From positions 25,894,922 through 25,958,921 of the forward strand of contig CM055102.1 in assembly GCA_029204225.1 (NCBI GenBank): a DNA stretch of 64,000 nucleotides, read 5' to 3'. The notes under the pieces were generated by a model. That model saw only the letters and a list, made by a program, of their open reading frames with translations, did no database searches and had not been told where the DNA came from. The DNA is from Diphasiastrum complanatum. Its lineage: Eukaryota > Streptophyta > Lycopodiopsida > Lycopodiales > Lycopodiaceae. This document shows, piece after piece, positions 1 through 23,759 of the stretch (position 1 is the first letter of the stretch; every line of letters begins with the position of its first letter). A program made the position numbers and the translations under genes.

Positions 1-76
1 CAAATTTTTTGAGTAGATTTGGTTGTGGAAAGGCTCTCTTTCCTATCTACTACAAGCTGAAATTCTATTGGAGGTA

Positions 77-3000
77 ATGGCTAAAGAATCGGAAGCTATC
101 GGTTCTTTGTTTAGTGAAGATCGGTTGAATGGCACAAACTACTCCTTGTGGAGTTACATGATGAAGAATCTTCTCATAGCGAAAGGGCTGTGGGATTTGG
201 TCATTGGTGATGAGGAAAGGTCTCCGTGTCTTTGGCACCTCCTACACCTCGTGGATCATCATCTTCTCCATCTTCGGAAGAACAAAATAAGTGGGATAGA
301 AGGGATGCACAAGCACATTCTATGGTTGCTCTTGATGTGAAAAGATCTATCTCACCTCATATTAGGTCTTGTAAGACATCTAAAAGTGTGTGGGATACAC
401 TTTATACTATGTATAGAGTCAAAAATCCAGCAAGAGTGGTGTATCTCAGAAATCAGCTTTCTTTGTTGAAGATGCAAGAAGGGGATCAAGTGACCAATCA
501 CTTGACGAAGATCAAGGATCTTCGTGAGGAGCTTCTCAATATTGATGAGATAATTGAGGATGCTCAATTTGTTTCCATTACTCTCAACTCATTATCTTCC
601 TCTTATCTTCCATTTGTTTCATCTTTGAGTATCTCTCTAAGGGGACAGCAACTCTCCTTTGATGAACTTGTTGGGTTGCTTCTTCAAGAGGAGCAAATGG
701 GGCAAAATTTTGCGGGTGAGGTGACACTCAACAAGATCAAGCAAGCAAAAGGAAAGGGGAAGCCTCCTTCCAAGGATGAGCAAAAGCCCATTGGAGGTCA
801 AGATGTCAACACTCAAAAGAAGAATGGGAAGTGCCATTATTGCAAGAAGTATGGGCACTTCATCAAGGATTGTAAGAAGAAGCTTGCGAAAGAGGTGAGT
901 AAAGGAATTGATACTAGTGCTTCACTTGCTACTTTGAAGCAAGAGCTTGAAGCTAGTGGTGATCTCTTCAACCAAGACTATGCTTTTGTGTCTAATATTG
1001 CTTCTACTAGTACTTTTACATCTATGAGGAATTCAGATTCTGTTTTGCAAGTTGCTGATTTTCAGCCCATTGAGTGGGTGATTGATAGTGGTGCTACTCG
1101 TCATATGACTTCTCGCAAAGAAGCATTCACTAAATTAGTGAAAGTGCAAAATGGAAGCAAGGTACAATGTGCGGATAATGCATCTTATTCTATTCACGGA
1201 ATTGGAATTGTAGCCATCATCCTGCCTAATGGTGAAGACTACATTAAGAATGTGCTTTATGTTCCGGGAATCAAGAAGAATCTTCTTTCGGTTTCAACTA
1301 TGTTGAAGCAAGGACTAGTTGTTGAGTTCAAAGAAGATAAGTGTCTTGTCAAGGATCCTAAAAGATCTCTTTTGATTATTGTTTCGGGAACCATGCATGC
1401 GGGCTTATTCATTATGGATACATATGAGTGACAAATTCCCTCTATATGTCTTGTTGCTTCTACATCACAATCATTGGAATTGGCTGAATTGTGGCCCGCA
1501 AGGTTTGGGCATCTCAACTTTGCAAGTTTGAAGAAGCTGAAGACATTTAATATGGTAGAAGATTTTCCTACTATTGAGCAGCCGGAAGGGCATGTATGCG
1601 AGGGGTGCATACTTGGAAAGTTTCAAAGGAAACCTTTTCAAAATGATGGAACTATAAGGGTCCTTGATAAATTTGATTTTGGTTCATAGTGATGTTTGTG
1701 GTCCAATGAGGACCGAATCCATTGGAAAGTGCATCTATTTTGTGACTTTTATTGACGACTTTTCCCGTTTTACATGGATCTATCCTATGAAGGCTAGATC
1801 TGAAGTTTTTCAACATTTCAAAGATTTTCTAGCAATGGTGGAAAATCAGTTTGGGCATTCTTTGAAGACCCTACGCACGAATCGAGGAGGGGAATACATT
1901 AAGAATACGTTCGATGCATTTCTTCGAGAGAAGGGAATTCTACATCAAATGACAACTCCCTATACGCCTCCACAAATTGGTGTTGCCGAAAATCGCACAC
2001 TTATGGAGATGGCCCGTTGCATGCTCAAAGCAAAGGGGCTGCCTCACAAGTTTTGGGCTGAAGCGGTTATAATGGCAGCATATATAAGCAATCGTTGTCC
2101 TACTAAAGCATTGAAAGTATTAACTCCTTATGAAGTTTGGTATGGGAAGAAGCCTTCAATCTCTCACTTTCGCATTTTTGGTTGTACGGCTTATGCTTTT
2201 GTTCCGGATAAACTTCGTACAAAGCTTGAGGATAAAGGAGTTAAATGCATTTTTGTTGGCTATAGTAGTGACAGCAAAGGCTATAGGCTGTTCAATTTGA
2301 GCACTAACAAGATTATTGTTAGTCGTGATGTGCATTTTGATGAAAAAAATTCATTAGATACGGCCCCAACTCATATCTTGAAGGGGGACAGCCCACATAG
2401 CGTGAATGTTGAAGTTTTTCCAGATTTGGTACCATGTTCTATTTCTAGAGATAAGGGGCAGCAATCAACCAGTTTCGAACTACCCAACACCTCATCAAGT
2501 TTAGAGCCTAATGTTCATCAAGAACCGCCCATTGCTCAAAATCAGCCTGCAAGAACTGTTGGACAGCAAGGACCAGTTTTGGAAGATCTTGGACAACCAA
2601 GTGCAGTGTCGGAAGATCTTGGACAACAAATTGCAAGAAGAGACATGGTTGTTGGACAGCCCAAAACAGTCCCACGGTGGCTGTTATCAACTTTGTGGGA
2701 CAGCAAAGTAAGTTCCTTCTATCATGGAAAGACGTGTGCCTCTACAAAATCAGTGGACTATGCTGATTTTTCAGATTTTGCTCTTACATCTCATGGAGAC
2801 GTTGCGGAAGAACCTGTTTTTTATGAGCAGGCCAAGGGAGTAAAATGTTGGGAGGATGCGATGCAAGATGAGTATGACTCACTCATGAAGAACCAGACTT
2901 GGATTCTTGTTGATCTTCCTCATGGAAAGAAGGCAATTGGTTTTAAATGGGTATACAAAATCAAATATAAGGCAGATGGTACCATTGAAATGTACAAGGC

Positions 3001-4338
3001 AAGGCTTGTTGCCAAAGGCTATGCTCAGCAAAAGGGGATTGATTATGAGGAGACTTTTTCTCCTACTGCTCGCATGACTACTGTGAGGGTAGTAACCTCT
3101 TTGGCTGCCCATTTTGGTTGGCGTTTGCGGCAATTTGACATAAAGACAACATTCCTCAATGGTGATCTCAATGAGGAAGTGTACCTTCAACAACCTGGCG
3201 GTTTTTTGGTTGAAGGCCAAGAAGATAAAGTTTGTCTTCTCAAGAAGGCACTTTATGGGTTGAAGCAAGCCTCGAGGATGTGGTATCAAAAGATACATGC
3301 CTATTTTTGTGATCGAGGGTTTACTAATAGTCCTAGCGAATCTACTCTTTATGTCAAGCATACTTAAGATTATATCATCATTATTTTGCTTTATGTTGAT
3401 GATATTATTATTATGGGAAGTAATGAGCAACATATTGATGCCGTAATACTTGATCTTGGTATGGTTTTTGAAACCTCAGAATTAGGGCTATTGCACTTTT
3501 ATCTTGGTCTTGAATTTGTACAAGAAGGAGCTGGAATCTTCATCTCTCAAGAACGCTACATTGGGCAGGTTTTGAAGATGGAAGATTGCAAGCCGGTTGC
3601 TACACCTATGGAGACAGGCCTGAAATTAAGTAGTCAAGGTGATGGTGAACCATTTGATACTACTTTATATTGTCAAGCTATTGGCTGTCTCAATTACCTA
3701 TGTAATTCAAGACCGGACATTTTTTATAGTGTCTCACTCATGAGTCAATTCATGCATGCCCCGATGACATCACATTGGAAAGCGTTGAAGAGGATCTTTC
3801 GATATCTTCAAGGAACAAGAAGTCATGGACTGGTTTTTCCTGCTTGTAATGATGCATGTTGGTTGGTTATAGTGACTCGGATTGGGGTGAAGATCAAGAC
3901 ACTAGACGCTCTACAAGTGGACATTGCTTTTTCTATGGAAATTCTGCAATTGCTTGGTCAAGTAAAAGGCAGCCCACTATTGCTACTTCTAGTGAGGCAG
4001 AATATAGAGCGATTATTTCAGCCACAACGAAGTGTTTATGGTTGAGAAGACTACTTGTTGACATGAAGTTTGGCGAGCCCTCAGCCACTCTTATCTTGAG
4101 TGATAGTCAAAGTGCTATTGCCATTGCACGGAATCCTATTTTTCATGCGAGGACGAAGCACATCGAGATCCATTATCACTTTGTTCGGGAGAGACTTCAT
4201 GATGGCGACATTTTACTTGACAACTGTCCTACAGAGGATAATATTGCGGACCTCTTCACTAAGGCGTTGCCTAGAGTCAGATTTGAAGCTTTATGCAAAG
4301 CTTTAAATTTAATACCACGTGTTGGTTTTATTACGTAG
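77..4338 (+). pseudogene. Ty1/copia polyprotein, full length but decayed (element A)
   Basis: Gag, protease, integrase, reverse transcriptase and RNase H of a copia retrotransposon can be followed in order. Gag starts at the ATG at 77; the zinc knuckle CHYCKKYGHFIKDC lies near 833-875; the protease motif DSGATRHM is near 1084. The integrase core is near 1690-2000, the RT box YVDD is at 3392-3403 and RNase H runs to the stop at 4336-4338. It is broken by a frameshift near 220, a TGA at 1429-1431 (sister element B has CGA), a one-base insertion in a T run near 1676, a TAA at 3365-3367 (TCA in B) and a frameshift near 3850. Catalytic sites are also damaged: the first zinc-binding His of integrase is Pro (LWPARFGH; B has LWHARFGH) and the second acidic residue sits in RTNRGGEY, where Asp is expected. 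The 5' LTR is outside the window. It cannot encode a working element. Confidence 0.93.
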
Positions 4339-4375
4339 TGAAGATTTCAGTTTTTGCATTGTCATTTAAGGAGGG

Positions 4376-4730
4376 TGTTAGAAATAAATGACTATGCTAA
4401 AGTTTTTGCATTGTCATTTAAGGAGGGTATAATCTTGTGGTGTGCCGCCAGCCTACAAATATAGTTTCCTAATCTATGTGAAAGGCTAAACACCTAAAGC
4501 AAATAGCAAAAGAGCAAAAGCTAATTGCTAAAAATACTATCTATATTTGGTAAAGATCAAAGGTGAATTTCTAAGTACCAAAAAGATCCTAATCTATAGT
4601 AGTGTGCCCACCTACATGCATAACCAATAAAAAAAACAAATTTACTATAAATAGTAATGGCCCCTATAATAGCACGCAGGCATGGCCAAACTATCATTAA
4701 GGGGTATCAAATAAACATTAATTCCTAACA
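4376..4730. repeat. copia LTR, 355 bp, between two convergent copia bodies
   Basis: The segment starts TGTTAGAAAT and ends ATTCCTAACA, the usual TG...CA form with short inverted ends. A purine tract (aaggaggg) precedes it on the plus strand, which would fit element A. A better purine tract (taagggggag) precedes it on the minus strand, which fits the minus-strand copia at 4741-6062. Minus-strand reading from 4730 also resembles the LTR starts at 11933 and 13135, sharing the text ggccatgcct. I therefore favour the minus-strand element as owner, but the assignment is unsettled. Confidence 0.65.
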
Positions 4731-4740
4731 CTCCCCCTTA

Positions 4741-6062
4741 AAAACTTTTCTTTGTCAAGTCCTTTGGTAAAGATATCCGCAACTTATTTTTCCGTAGTCT
4801 CCACTTCCCTTGAAAGTAGATGGATCTTTGGTTTCCAACAGTGTACAACAATGTAGCCATGTAAGCAAAGTGTACATCCCCATCCTTATGATGATCCTGG
4901 ATTCTCCCTGTTCCATAATGACACTATCCTTGATAGTTTCATAGTACCATCTAGGCAATCTTCTAGCTTCTGATGTAGGATGCTTCCTGCTGGTGAAATA
5001 GGAGGTGAATAAGTATCCCATATACTTGATCTCTCCTTCCTCTTTTCTTTCTCAACCAAGCACTCTAGGTACTTGGATTGGCGTAGGCAATACATGTGTC
5101 GATTCAGGCTCCTATAATAACTCGTCACATAATATAGGGATTCCTCCATCTTGATTTCTATCATAGGTATCTTTTTATTTTTATGAGTTGCCTCCTCATC
5201 AAAGATTACATCCCTACTTATGATGATTTTCTTACCCTCCAAGTCATATAACCTGTATCCCTTCTCTTGACTATCATATCCAAGAGAATCCTTAAGTATG
5301 TGAGCATAAGCAATACTACCAAACACTCTCAAATGACTTACATTTGGCTTCCGACCCGTGTAAGCTTCCTCTGGAGTCCAATTCTCTACAACCTTTGTAG
5401 GATTTCGATTCAAAAGATAAACCGACATCTTAACATATTTGGAAGATTTTTACTCTTGAGCATACTCCTCGTAGTTTCCATTGTAGACCGGTTCTTTCTT
5501 TCCGCAACTCCATTTTGTTGAGGCGTGTCCGTGTTTGCAAATTGTTTCTTTATACCATGATCTTTGCAAAACACCTGAAATTCCGTAGAAACATACTCTC
5601 CCCATTTGTCTGAGCGGAGTATCTTGATTTGTCTATCTGTTTCTTTCTCCACCTGTGTCTTTAACCATGTGAATACTTGAACGCTTCACCCTAATTCTTC
5701 AGAAAATATATCCATGTCTTTCTAGAATAGTCATCCACAAACACCATGAAGTAACTTGCTCCCCCATAAGATTGAGTCCTCATAGCACCACACAAATCTG
5801 TATGAACAAGTGCTAGCACATTTCTCACCCTGAATGTACTAGGCGAAAAAATTTTCATATGATGCTTGCCTAGGACACAACCTTCACAAACCTTGTGATC
5901 AGAAACAACTTGAGGTAAACCTATAACCACGTTATATTTCCTCAAGACTTGTAGACTTTTGTAATCCAGATGTCCAAACCTCTCGTGCCATAACTTACTC
6001 GCTGATCCAATATCCGCAACACTTGCATGATGATCCACCACCTGAGCCTGAAGTTTGTGCAA
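4741..6062 (-). pseudogene. copia integrase fragment with RT deleted
   Basis: On the minus strand, pre-integrase and integrase sequence reads through three broken frames: WHERFGHLDYKSLQ and CEGCVLGKHH (5691-6062), then NGVAERKNR (5410-5652), then the integrase C-terminal region with LLNRNPTK and DVIFDEE (4886-5428). The reverse transcriptase is missing. The sequence jumps near 4800-4900 straight to an RNase H tail reading VADIFTKGL (about 4755-4795), followed by the polypurine tract at 4731-4740. It is a different copia family from element A. It lies inside the last visible intron of the GRIK gene. Confidence 0.85.
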
Positions 6063-6654
6063 CCACGCAGCGAATGTAATTAGCCGAGTCCATAATTTGG
6101 GATGCCCCCCCCGAAGGATATCTCTTTATTATGCAAAACCAATTGGCCTTTGCCAATTACATATACATTGGATTGCCAAAAGGTCATAAAAGAGGAACAT
6201 AAACTTGGTTCCTTTCAATGGACTTGTTTCCAAATCTAGTTTATCAAATGCATAGGGTTTTTCTCATAAGACTCTTTCAACATGCAAGGATTAAGAATTT
6301 TAAAAACTTGACATGCAATGGAAATAAGCAAACTATAGTTACACGCAAAGGCAATTATCAAAGTAATGCGCACATGCAAAAGTTAAGGAGGACTTAATGC
6401 ATGCACGCATCCAATTTTTGGGGTGTTTGGTAGTGGAAATCAAGGATTAGGATCATAAGATCATTATGGAGAGTTCTTGATCTATGGAAGGCCGAGTATG
6501 GGGGAAAAAGAGCTTTGTTTTTTAATAAATGAGTTGCTGGATTTTTGGTGGTAGTGGGCTGCGTTGGAGGAATGAGCAAGTTTAGTTTATGTTGTAGATA
6601 CTTCAAAAATAGAGATGTAGCACAAGAGATATGGTGAAATGGATAGTGAAAAGG

Positions 6655-6702
<48 letters not shown>

Positions 6703-7252
6703 CCAAGAGGATAGGGTGTAGATGTTTTGAGTTCCAAAGCCTCCAATCCAAATTTGGCACAATCTCCTTGAGCCAAAGCTTCAAGCTCCTTCTCCAAAGC
6801 ACCTACACACAAAAACAAACAAAGAGGAAGAAACTAGAAAGCATAAAGATGGAATGGCCTTGGTAGGGGGGCGAGTTTCTCCTTATATAGAGAGAGGGGA
6901 AGCATTCTAAAGTGAGTGAGGTGTCAAGTACAAGTGTATGAGGTGTGGGGAAGACTCCAAACGAACTAAAGATGAAGTGGAGTGGATGGGTGAGGTGTAT
7001 AAGTTTGTAAGAGTTGTGAGGATGATTTGGAAAGTAAAGTAAGAGTGTAGGAGGGCACCCAATTCTAGGTGTATAATAGCCTTGTAGCCATGTGGCAAGG
7101 TAGGTGGAGGTAGCTGGCTCAAGGTTTAGACTTGGACCTTTTACATATGGATTTTTATTGTCACAACTTGGGAATTCACCTCGAGTGCAATTTTAATAGG
7201 GAAAAAGCCAAGTATATGCCCATCTTAATTCATTGGCACTTTTTTCTAGAGG
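6063..7252. other. non-coding intron sequence, no gene seen
   Basis: There is no open frame of credible coding content on either strand. The stretch holds a (GA)20 tract at 6661-6700 and a TATA-like tatataga near 6895, and looks like LTR or leader remnants. ORFs across the GA tract are low-complexity artefacts. Confidence 0.5.
6661..6700. repeat. (GA)n microsatellite
   Basis: Twenty perfect GA units. Confidence 0.98.
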
Positions 7253-7797
7253 TTGCCCATCCTCAATAGAACCATACTAGATCTGCTAAGAAGTTATGTA
7301 AGTGACCAAAAAAGTCAATGGGAACATTACCTTCCCATTGTAGAATTTGCTTACAATAACACAGTTCACTCATCCACAGGTAAAGCACCTTTTGAAATCA
7401 TGCATGGAAAGCCGATCTTACCTCCTATATTGAAAACTAAAGAAAAGATTTTTGCTTCAGATGAATTTGTGCAGGATTATCAAGACAATTATTCAAAGGT
7501 TCAACAATCCATTGCTAAAGCACAACAGAAGCAGCAAAAGAGCGCAAATTTGAGTCGAAGGGCAGTCAAGTATGAAGAAGGAGACTTAGTTCTCCTAAAG
7601 TTTGAGAAGAGAAGACTCAAGAAAACAAGGATAATATGAAGCTATATCCCAAGCTAGCCCGAAAATACTATGGACCATTCAATATCAAGAAAGTAATCAA
7701 TGAAGTTACTTGCGAGCTTGAAGTACCTCTTACTTGGAAAATCCATGATAAATTCCATAGAGGCTTTTCCCATCTTCCATCTTCACATAGACTTTGA
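7253..7797 (+). pseudogene. Ty3/gypsy integrase C-terminal fragment
   Basis: The frame from 7253 reads WEHYLPIVEFAYNNTVHSST, then GKAPFEIMHGK and a basic tail with EEGDLVLLKF. This is the end of the integrase core and the linker of a gypsy element. A frameshift near 7630 moves the reading to a frame that continues LYPKLARKYYGPF and KIHDKFH up to a stop near 7797, the usual C-terminal barrel. The catalytic core and RT are absent. It is an isolated scrap in the GRIK intron, and 7798-8125 beyond it shows nothing recognisable. Confidence 0.85.
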
Positions 7798-8201
7798 TGA
7801 CATGAAATTACCAATGACCATTATTCTATTTGAATATTGTATGAGCTTATTGTTTTAATGATTTGAGTGTGCAGGTATTACTACCTGTAGAACTAAGAAC
7901 CTTTTATGAGCCATGTCTGATGGTATGAAAACTAACCTTTCTTTGAAGGTATGCGCAGGTACTCACGAAAGTCCTAAAGAACAAGAACAAGAGCAAGAAG
8001 CCTTCTTAAGCTAAAGGTTGGTACCAAAGAAGGCTTTTGACAAATCTATAAAGAAGGCTTGTTTCTAAGTTTATAATGAAGGCTCAGAGGAGTCTATAAA
8101 GATCGGGACTAGGCCAAGGGACTGATCACCCTAATGACCTTTTCCACCATGTTTGTAATTTCACTTTGTCCATCAGTCTGTGAGGGAAAGCAAGAGTCAA
8201 G

Positions 8202-9260
8202 TCACCAAGATTCAACATAAAGCAAAATAATGATGATATAATCTGAAGTATGCTTGACATAAAGAGTAGATTCGCTAGGACTATTAGTAAACCCTTGATC
8301 ACAAAAGTAGGCATGTATCTTTTGATACCACATCCTCGGAGCTTGCTTCAGTCCATAAAGTGCCTTCTTCCCATGAGGAAGATCAACAAGAACCCAAATC
8401 TGGTTCTTCATAAGTGAGTCATACTCATCTTGCATCGCATCCTCCCAACATTTTACTCCCTTGGCCTGCTCATAAAAATCAGGTTCTTCCACAATATCTC
8501 CATGAGATGTAAGAGCAAAATCTGAAAAATCAGCATAGTCCACTGATTTTGTAGAGGCACGTGTCTTTCCATCATAAAATGAACTTACTTTGTTGTCCCA
8601 CAAAGTCGACAACAGCCATCGTGGGTGGAAAACTTCCGATTTAGCCTTCACAGGATAAATCCATGTAAAACGGGAAAAGTCATCAATAAAAGTCACAAAA
8701 TAGATGAACTTTCCAATGGATTCGGTTCTCATTGGACCACTAACATCACTATGAACCAAATCAAATTTATCAAGAACCCTTATAGTTCCATCAGTTGGAA
8801 AAGGTTTCCTTTGAAACTTTCCAAGTACGCACCCCTCGCATACATGCCCTTCCGGCTGCTCAATAGTAGGAAAATCTTCTACCATATTAGATGTCTTCAG
8901 CTTCTTCAAACTTGCAAAGTTGAGATGCCCAAACCTTGCGTGCCACAATTTAGCCAACTCCAATGATTGTGATGTAGAAGTAACAAGACGTGTAGAGGGA
9001 ATTCGTCGCTCATAGGTATCCATAATGAATAAGCCAGCATGCATTGTTCCCGAAACAATAATCAAGAGTGATCTTTTAGGATCCTTGACAAGACATTTAT
9101 TTTCTTTGAACTCAACAACTAGTCCTTGCTTCAACATAGTTGAAACCGAAAGAAGATTCTTCTTGATTCCCGAAACATAGAGCACATTCTTAATGTACTT
9201 TTCTTCGATGAATGACATTGGTACACCAAGAGAGCGTTGAATACTAATTGTGATCAACAT
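8202..9260 (-). pseudogene. copia element B, in-frame internally deleted relative of A
   Basis: A single 352-codon frame fuses pieces of the same copia family as element A. It begins in the pre-integrase region (YIKNVLYVSGIKKNLLS) and runs through the zinc-binding motif LWHARFGHLNF into the integrase N-terminus. It then jumps at SEVF|HPRW to the RT N-terminal region, and again at HGKKA|LYGLKQ to the RT palm. The second junction lies on aagaaggca, which occurs at both corresponding places in A, so a 9-bp microhomology deletion is likely. Catalytic parts of both integrase and RT are missing. The frame ends just after LLYVE, where YVDD would begin. It preserves the unmutated states of several positions that are nonsense in A. 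Confidence 0.88.
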
Positions 9261-9329
9261 GAAGGTTGATTATAATTAGCAAGGAGATGAACACAGCTTA
9301 GGCTCAACAACACACTGAGTGCAAATAGG

Positions 9330-9334
<5 letters not shown>

Positions 9335-9393
<59 letters not shown>
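9335..9393. repeat. (GA)n microsatellite
   Basis: An uninterrupted GA tract of about 59 bp. It lies 74 bp beyond the 5' truncation end of copia element B. Confidence 0.97.
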
Positions 9394-9396
<3 letters not shown>

Positions 9397-9695
9397 AGCA
9401 TCTAGAAAATAATAGTTTTATGAGAAGACCTTTCAATCCACTTGCGCTCATTTGTATTAATATGCCACGGGAATAACATTCCCCTCACAAGGGGTCCTCA
9501 CTTGACCCCTCAATGTGTGTACATGTTATAGCTTTCATGTCTTGTTTCTCTTGCGAGTGAGCCTACTTATCTACAACATGAGCTTCATGAATCAGGTTTC
9601 ACTTGATTTTATATTGTTGGCATACTGCTTGCCTAAAAAGTCAACTTAGTGAAACAACAAATATTATACTAATATATTTTACAAAAGGATGACTA

Positions 9696-21133
<11,438 letters not shown>

Positions 21134-23180
21134 TCCAAGTAGGGTCAGCTGCGTTTTCGCTCAGCCAACAAATGAATACCCCTACTGAATGATATGACTC
21201 TCAAGTACATGGCATACAGGTGTAACTGGAAAGCATGAAAATAACCTGTCAAACAGCCACAAGGATCCAAAATACACAGACAAATCTCTATGGGAAAAAT
21301 TGCCTGATGTTTTCGTCAACGATACGAATAATGCCTTGGCTAGATTACCGTAAACACTGCGAAGATAGCAAAAAAGAATCAAAAGCCAGAAGCTTTCAAA
21401 GAGACCAAGCTTCAGCAAATATTCATAGAAGGAAGGTTTCAAATCCAAAAGCATACTATATACTAGAAAACCCAGTTGGCCCTCTGCATCCCCTGCTCAA
21501 GTTTATTCATGAGCGTTGCATAATGTGTTAGTATTGGGATTTATTTCATCACGGAAAAATACGGTATCACCAATAAATGGTAAGTACAGCAAAGATCCGA
21601 CTCTTGCAGGGAGGAAAACCGCGTAATAAATTCATCGTTCCAAGGACTATGAATCGTTGTGCAAAGCGCGTCATTTCACCAGAAGCCAATCTAACGAAGT
21701 TCTAAGCAAAAAACTAGGTTCAAAGTCTTCAAAGACAGCTGCGTTCCGAGCCATCATCACGACATGCACGATCGAACAGGCTACCTGTTTTGAAATCGTT
21801 CAAGTAGCCAGCTCAGGTCAACGCTTTTGTCAAAAAATTTAGGATGATAGGAGCAGCGTGCTACTTCTACAAGAATTTCAGAGTGACAAGAATTAGCAAG
21901 ATTGAATTGCGAGTAGTAAGCAACCACTACTTCCAGGAGAAAGAATCTTCTGTGCTCACTATCTGAAGGGCTGTATAAATTAGAAGCCCAGTAGAACACT
22001 TGATCTTTCCGGATTGCACTCCGGTCCTACAGACGGTTGATTCGTTTCAGCTGAAACTTAGGGTAAAAAGTGCACCTTTTTAATCTGTCTGTTTCAAGGC
22101 ATCCATCATTCTCCAATCTCTCCTAGAGGCTACAATTATAAGTGTGAGACCCACCAGAGCTTTAAGCTCAAGACGCTCTTTAGAACCACTGCTGATTTTA
22201 TCAAGATATGAAGCCCAAAAAGCTCTTCAAAACCCCTGCTGAGCTTGTCACATAGAAGTGGGGTGAACAAGTGCATGTGTACTGCTTTGTGGCGATGAAA
22301 CATACAATATTTTAGAAGCCTCTGGCTGGGTTGAATCAATGAATCAACACAATTCAAACGGCACAGCGAGGAAATAAACTCTCGTTGCAATGCCGCTGAA
22401 GAAAAGTGAACAAAACGCAATCCAAAGCTTGAAGTTACTTTTCAGCTAAACAACTGAGACATCTTTCAGAATAATCTACGCTAAAAGCAAAAGAAAATCA
22501 ACTCAACAGTTGGAGCGCCCAGATGAAATGGAACATGCATAATTGCAATCGAAGTGGATCGTTAAAAAGGGGGTAGGAGAAACACGAAATATTTCTAGAA
22601 TCGAGTTACCAAGCCTGAAATTAGGTCACAAAAGTGGGGATCCAACTGGCCAAGGTTGTTACAATTGACTGGAGATCAATAAGACAAACCGGGATCTATC
22701 AAAGCTCGAAAGGCACAGGCACATGACTGATCATGGAGGGAAAATGGAAAAAAAAGCAGGATCAATGGATCATCATCTAACACGAAAGCGATGACGCAAT
22801 TCAGGCCTGGACAGACGAGCAATGAAAAAAACCAGATCCTAGGATACGTACCAGCGTGCAGAGCAACGCAAGGGTGCGCTCAACCAAAGACAAAAAGTAA
22901 GGAGCGAGCAATGATTCATCAAACATATAACAACAACATAAAAGAGCAGGAGCTAATAGGCGTAGCAGATCATTCTACTTCTAAGCGCGGACTCTCTCTT
23001 CCTTTTATTATTAACTCGCAATTTGGAATTTGGGAACCACAACACTGACTCACTCACTCGACGACTATGCTCTCTAAACAAATGAGATTTCGCTCTCAGT
23101 TTCCGCGCAGGGAAGATGCGTGTAAAGCGGTAGCCCTAGGGCGGTATCCCTTCCTCGTCCGGAATGCCCCAAGGTCCTTC
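21134..23180 (-). promoter_or_regulatory. GRIK upstream region (5' UTR and promoter, limits unknown)
   Basis: This is the sequence upstream of the GRIK start codon. No protein-coding region is evident on either strand and no transposon hallmarks are visible. A GC-richer patch near 23100-23180 may mark the promoter side. I cannot define a transcription start, a TATA box or a 5' UTR intron with confidence. Confidence 0.35.
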
Positions 23181-23187
23181 TCCCCTG

Positions 23188-23304
23188 AAATCAGTTTTTA
23201 GATTTTTACAAAGTAAATGCTGATCCTTCATAAAACGTACTTTGTGAAATCAGTTTTTAGATTTTTACAAAGTAAATGGCGATGCTTCATAGAACGTACT
23301 TTGT
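23188..23304. repeat. tandem duplication of about 59 bp
   Basis: Two adjacent copies both begin aaatcagtttttagattt and end acgtactttgtg, with a few substitutions between them. Confidence 0.92.
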
Positions 23305-23420
23305 GAGGCAAAAAAGTTTTACAAGCATCTTTCGGACATCGGAAGTTGCGTGTAAAAAAAAAAATTACGTCAAGAAAAAAAGAAAAAAAAAAAAATGTAA
23401 AAACAGAATTCACGGAAGGG

Positions 23421-23493
23421 AAGGGCCGGTTCCTCGGCCCTTTCACCCGCAGAATATTGTGCGCCCTCGGGCCTCCGCCCTCGGGTGCACAAT
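23421..23493. repeat. GC-rich hairpins upstream of GRIK
   Basis: An 8-bp perfect inverted repeat (aagggccg / cggccctt) lies at 23421-23442. A second (attgtgcgccc / gggtgcacaat, 10 of 11) spans 23456-23493 and encloses two gccctcggg copies. The motif gcgtgtaaa recurs outside them at about 23117 and 23347, with a variant near 23622. Confidence 0.8.
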
Positions 23494-23759
23494 CTTCCGG
23501 GGCGGAAAGGCCTCGGAGCAGGACCTCCCCCTCCCATAAAATCAATTTGTTGTTTTTCTTTATTCGTAAAAAGTTTTTACTCTCAAATTCCGCGTGGAAG
23601 GCGAGTCTAACCCCGCAGAAGGCGTGTGTAAAAAAAATTTACGACAAAAAAAAAGGGAAAAGGGAGGCGCACAGATTCCGTTCTGTGAGACGCCTCGTTT
23701 TTCTTCATGAAAAAAGCAACTACTCATCTTTCGAGAGCAATAAAATTTAGTCCACTAGG

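Noticed and set aside
8126-9260. Copia B as a domesticated gene because of its open frame
   Set aside because: Both enzymatic cores are truncated, it ends at a random stop after LLYVE, and it lies next to other debris. An open frame alone is weak evidence.
23228-23750. Small proteins over the GC-rich patch upstream of GRIK
   Set aside because: Frames on both strands contain lysine runs from poly-A and no conserved pattern. The region is better explained by hairpins and tandem duplication.
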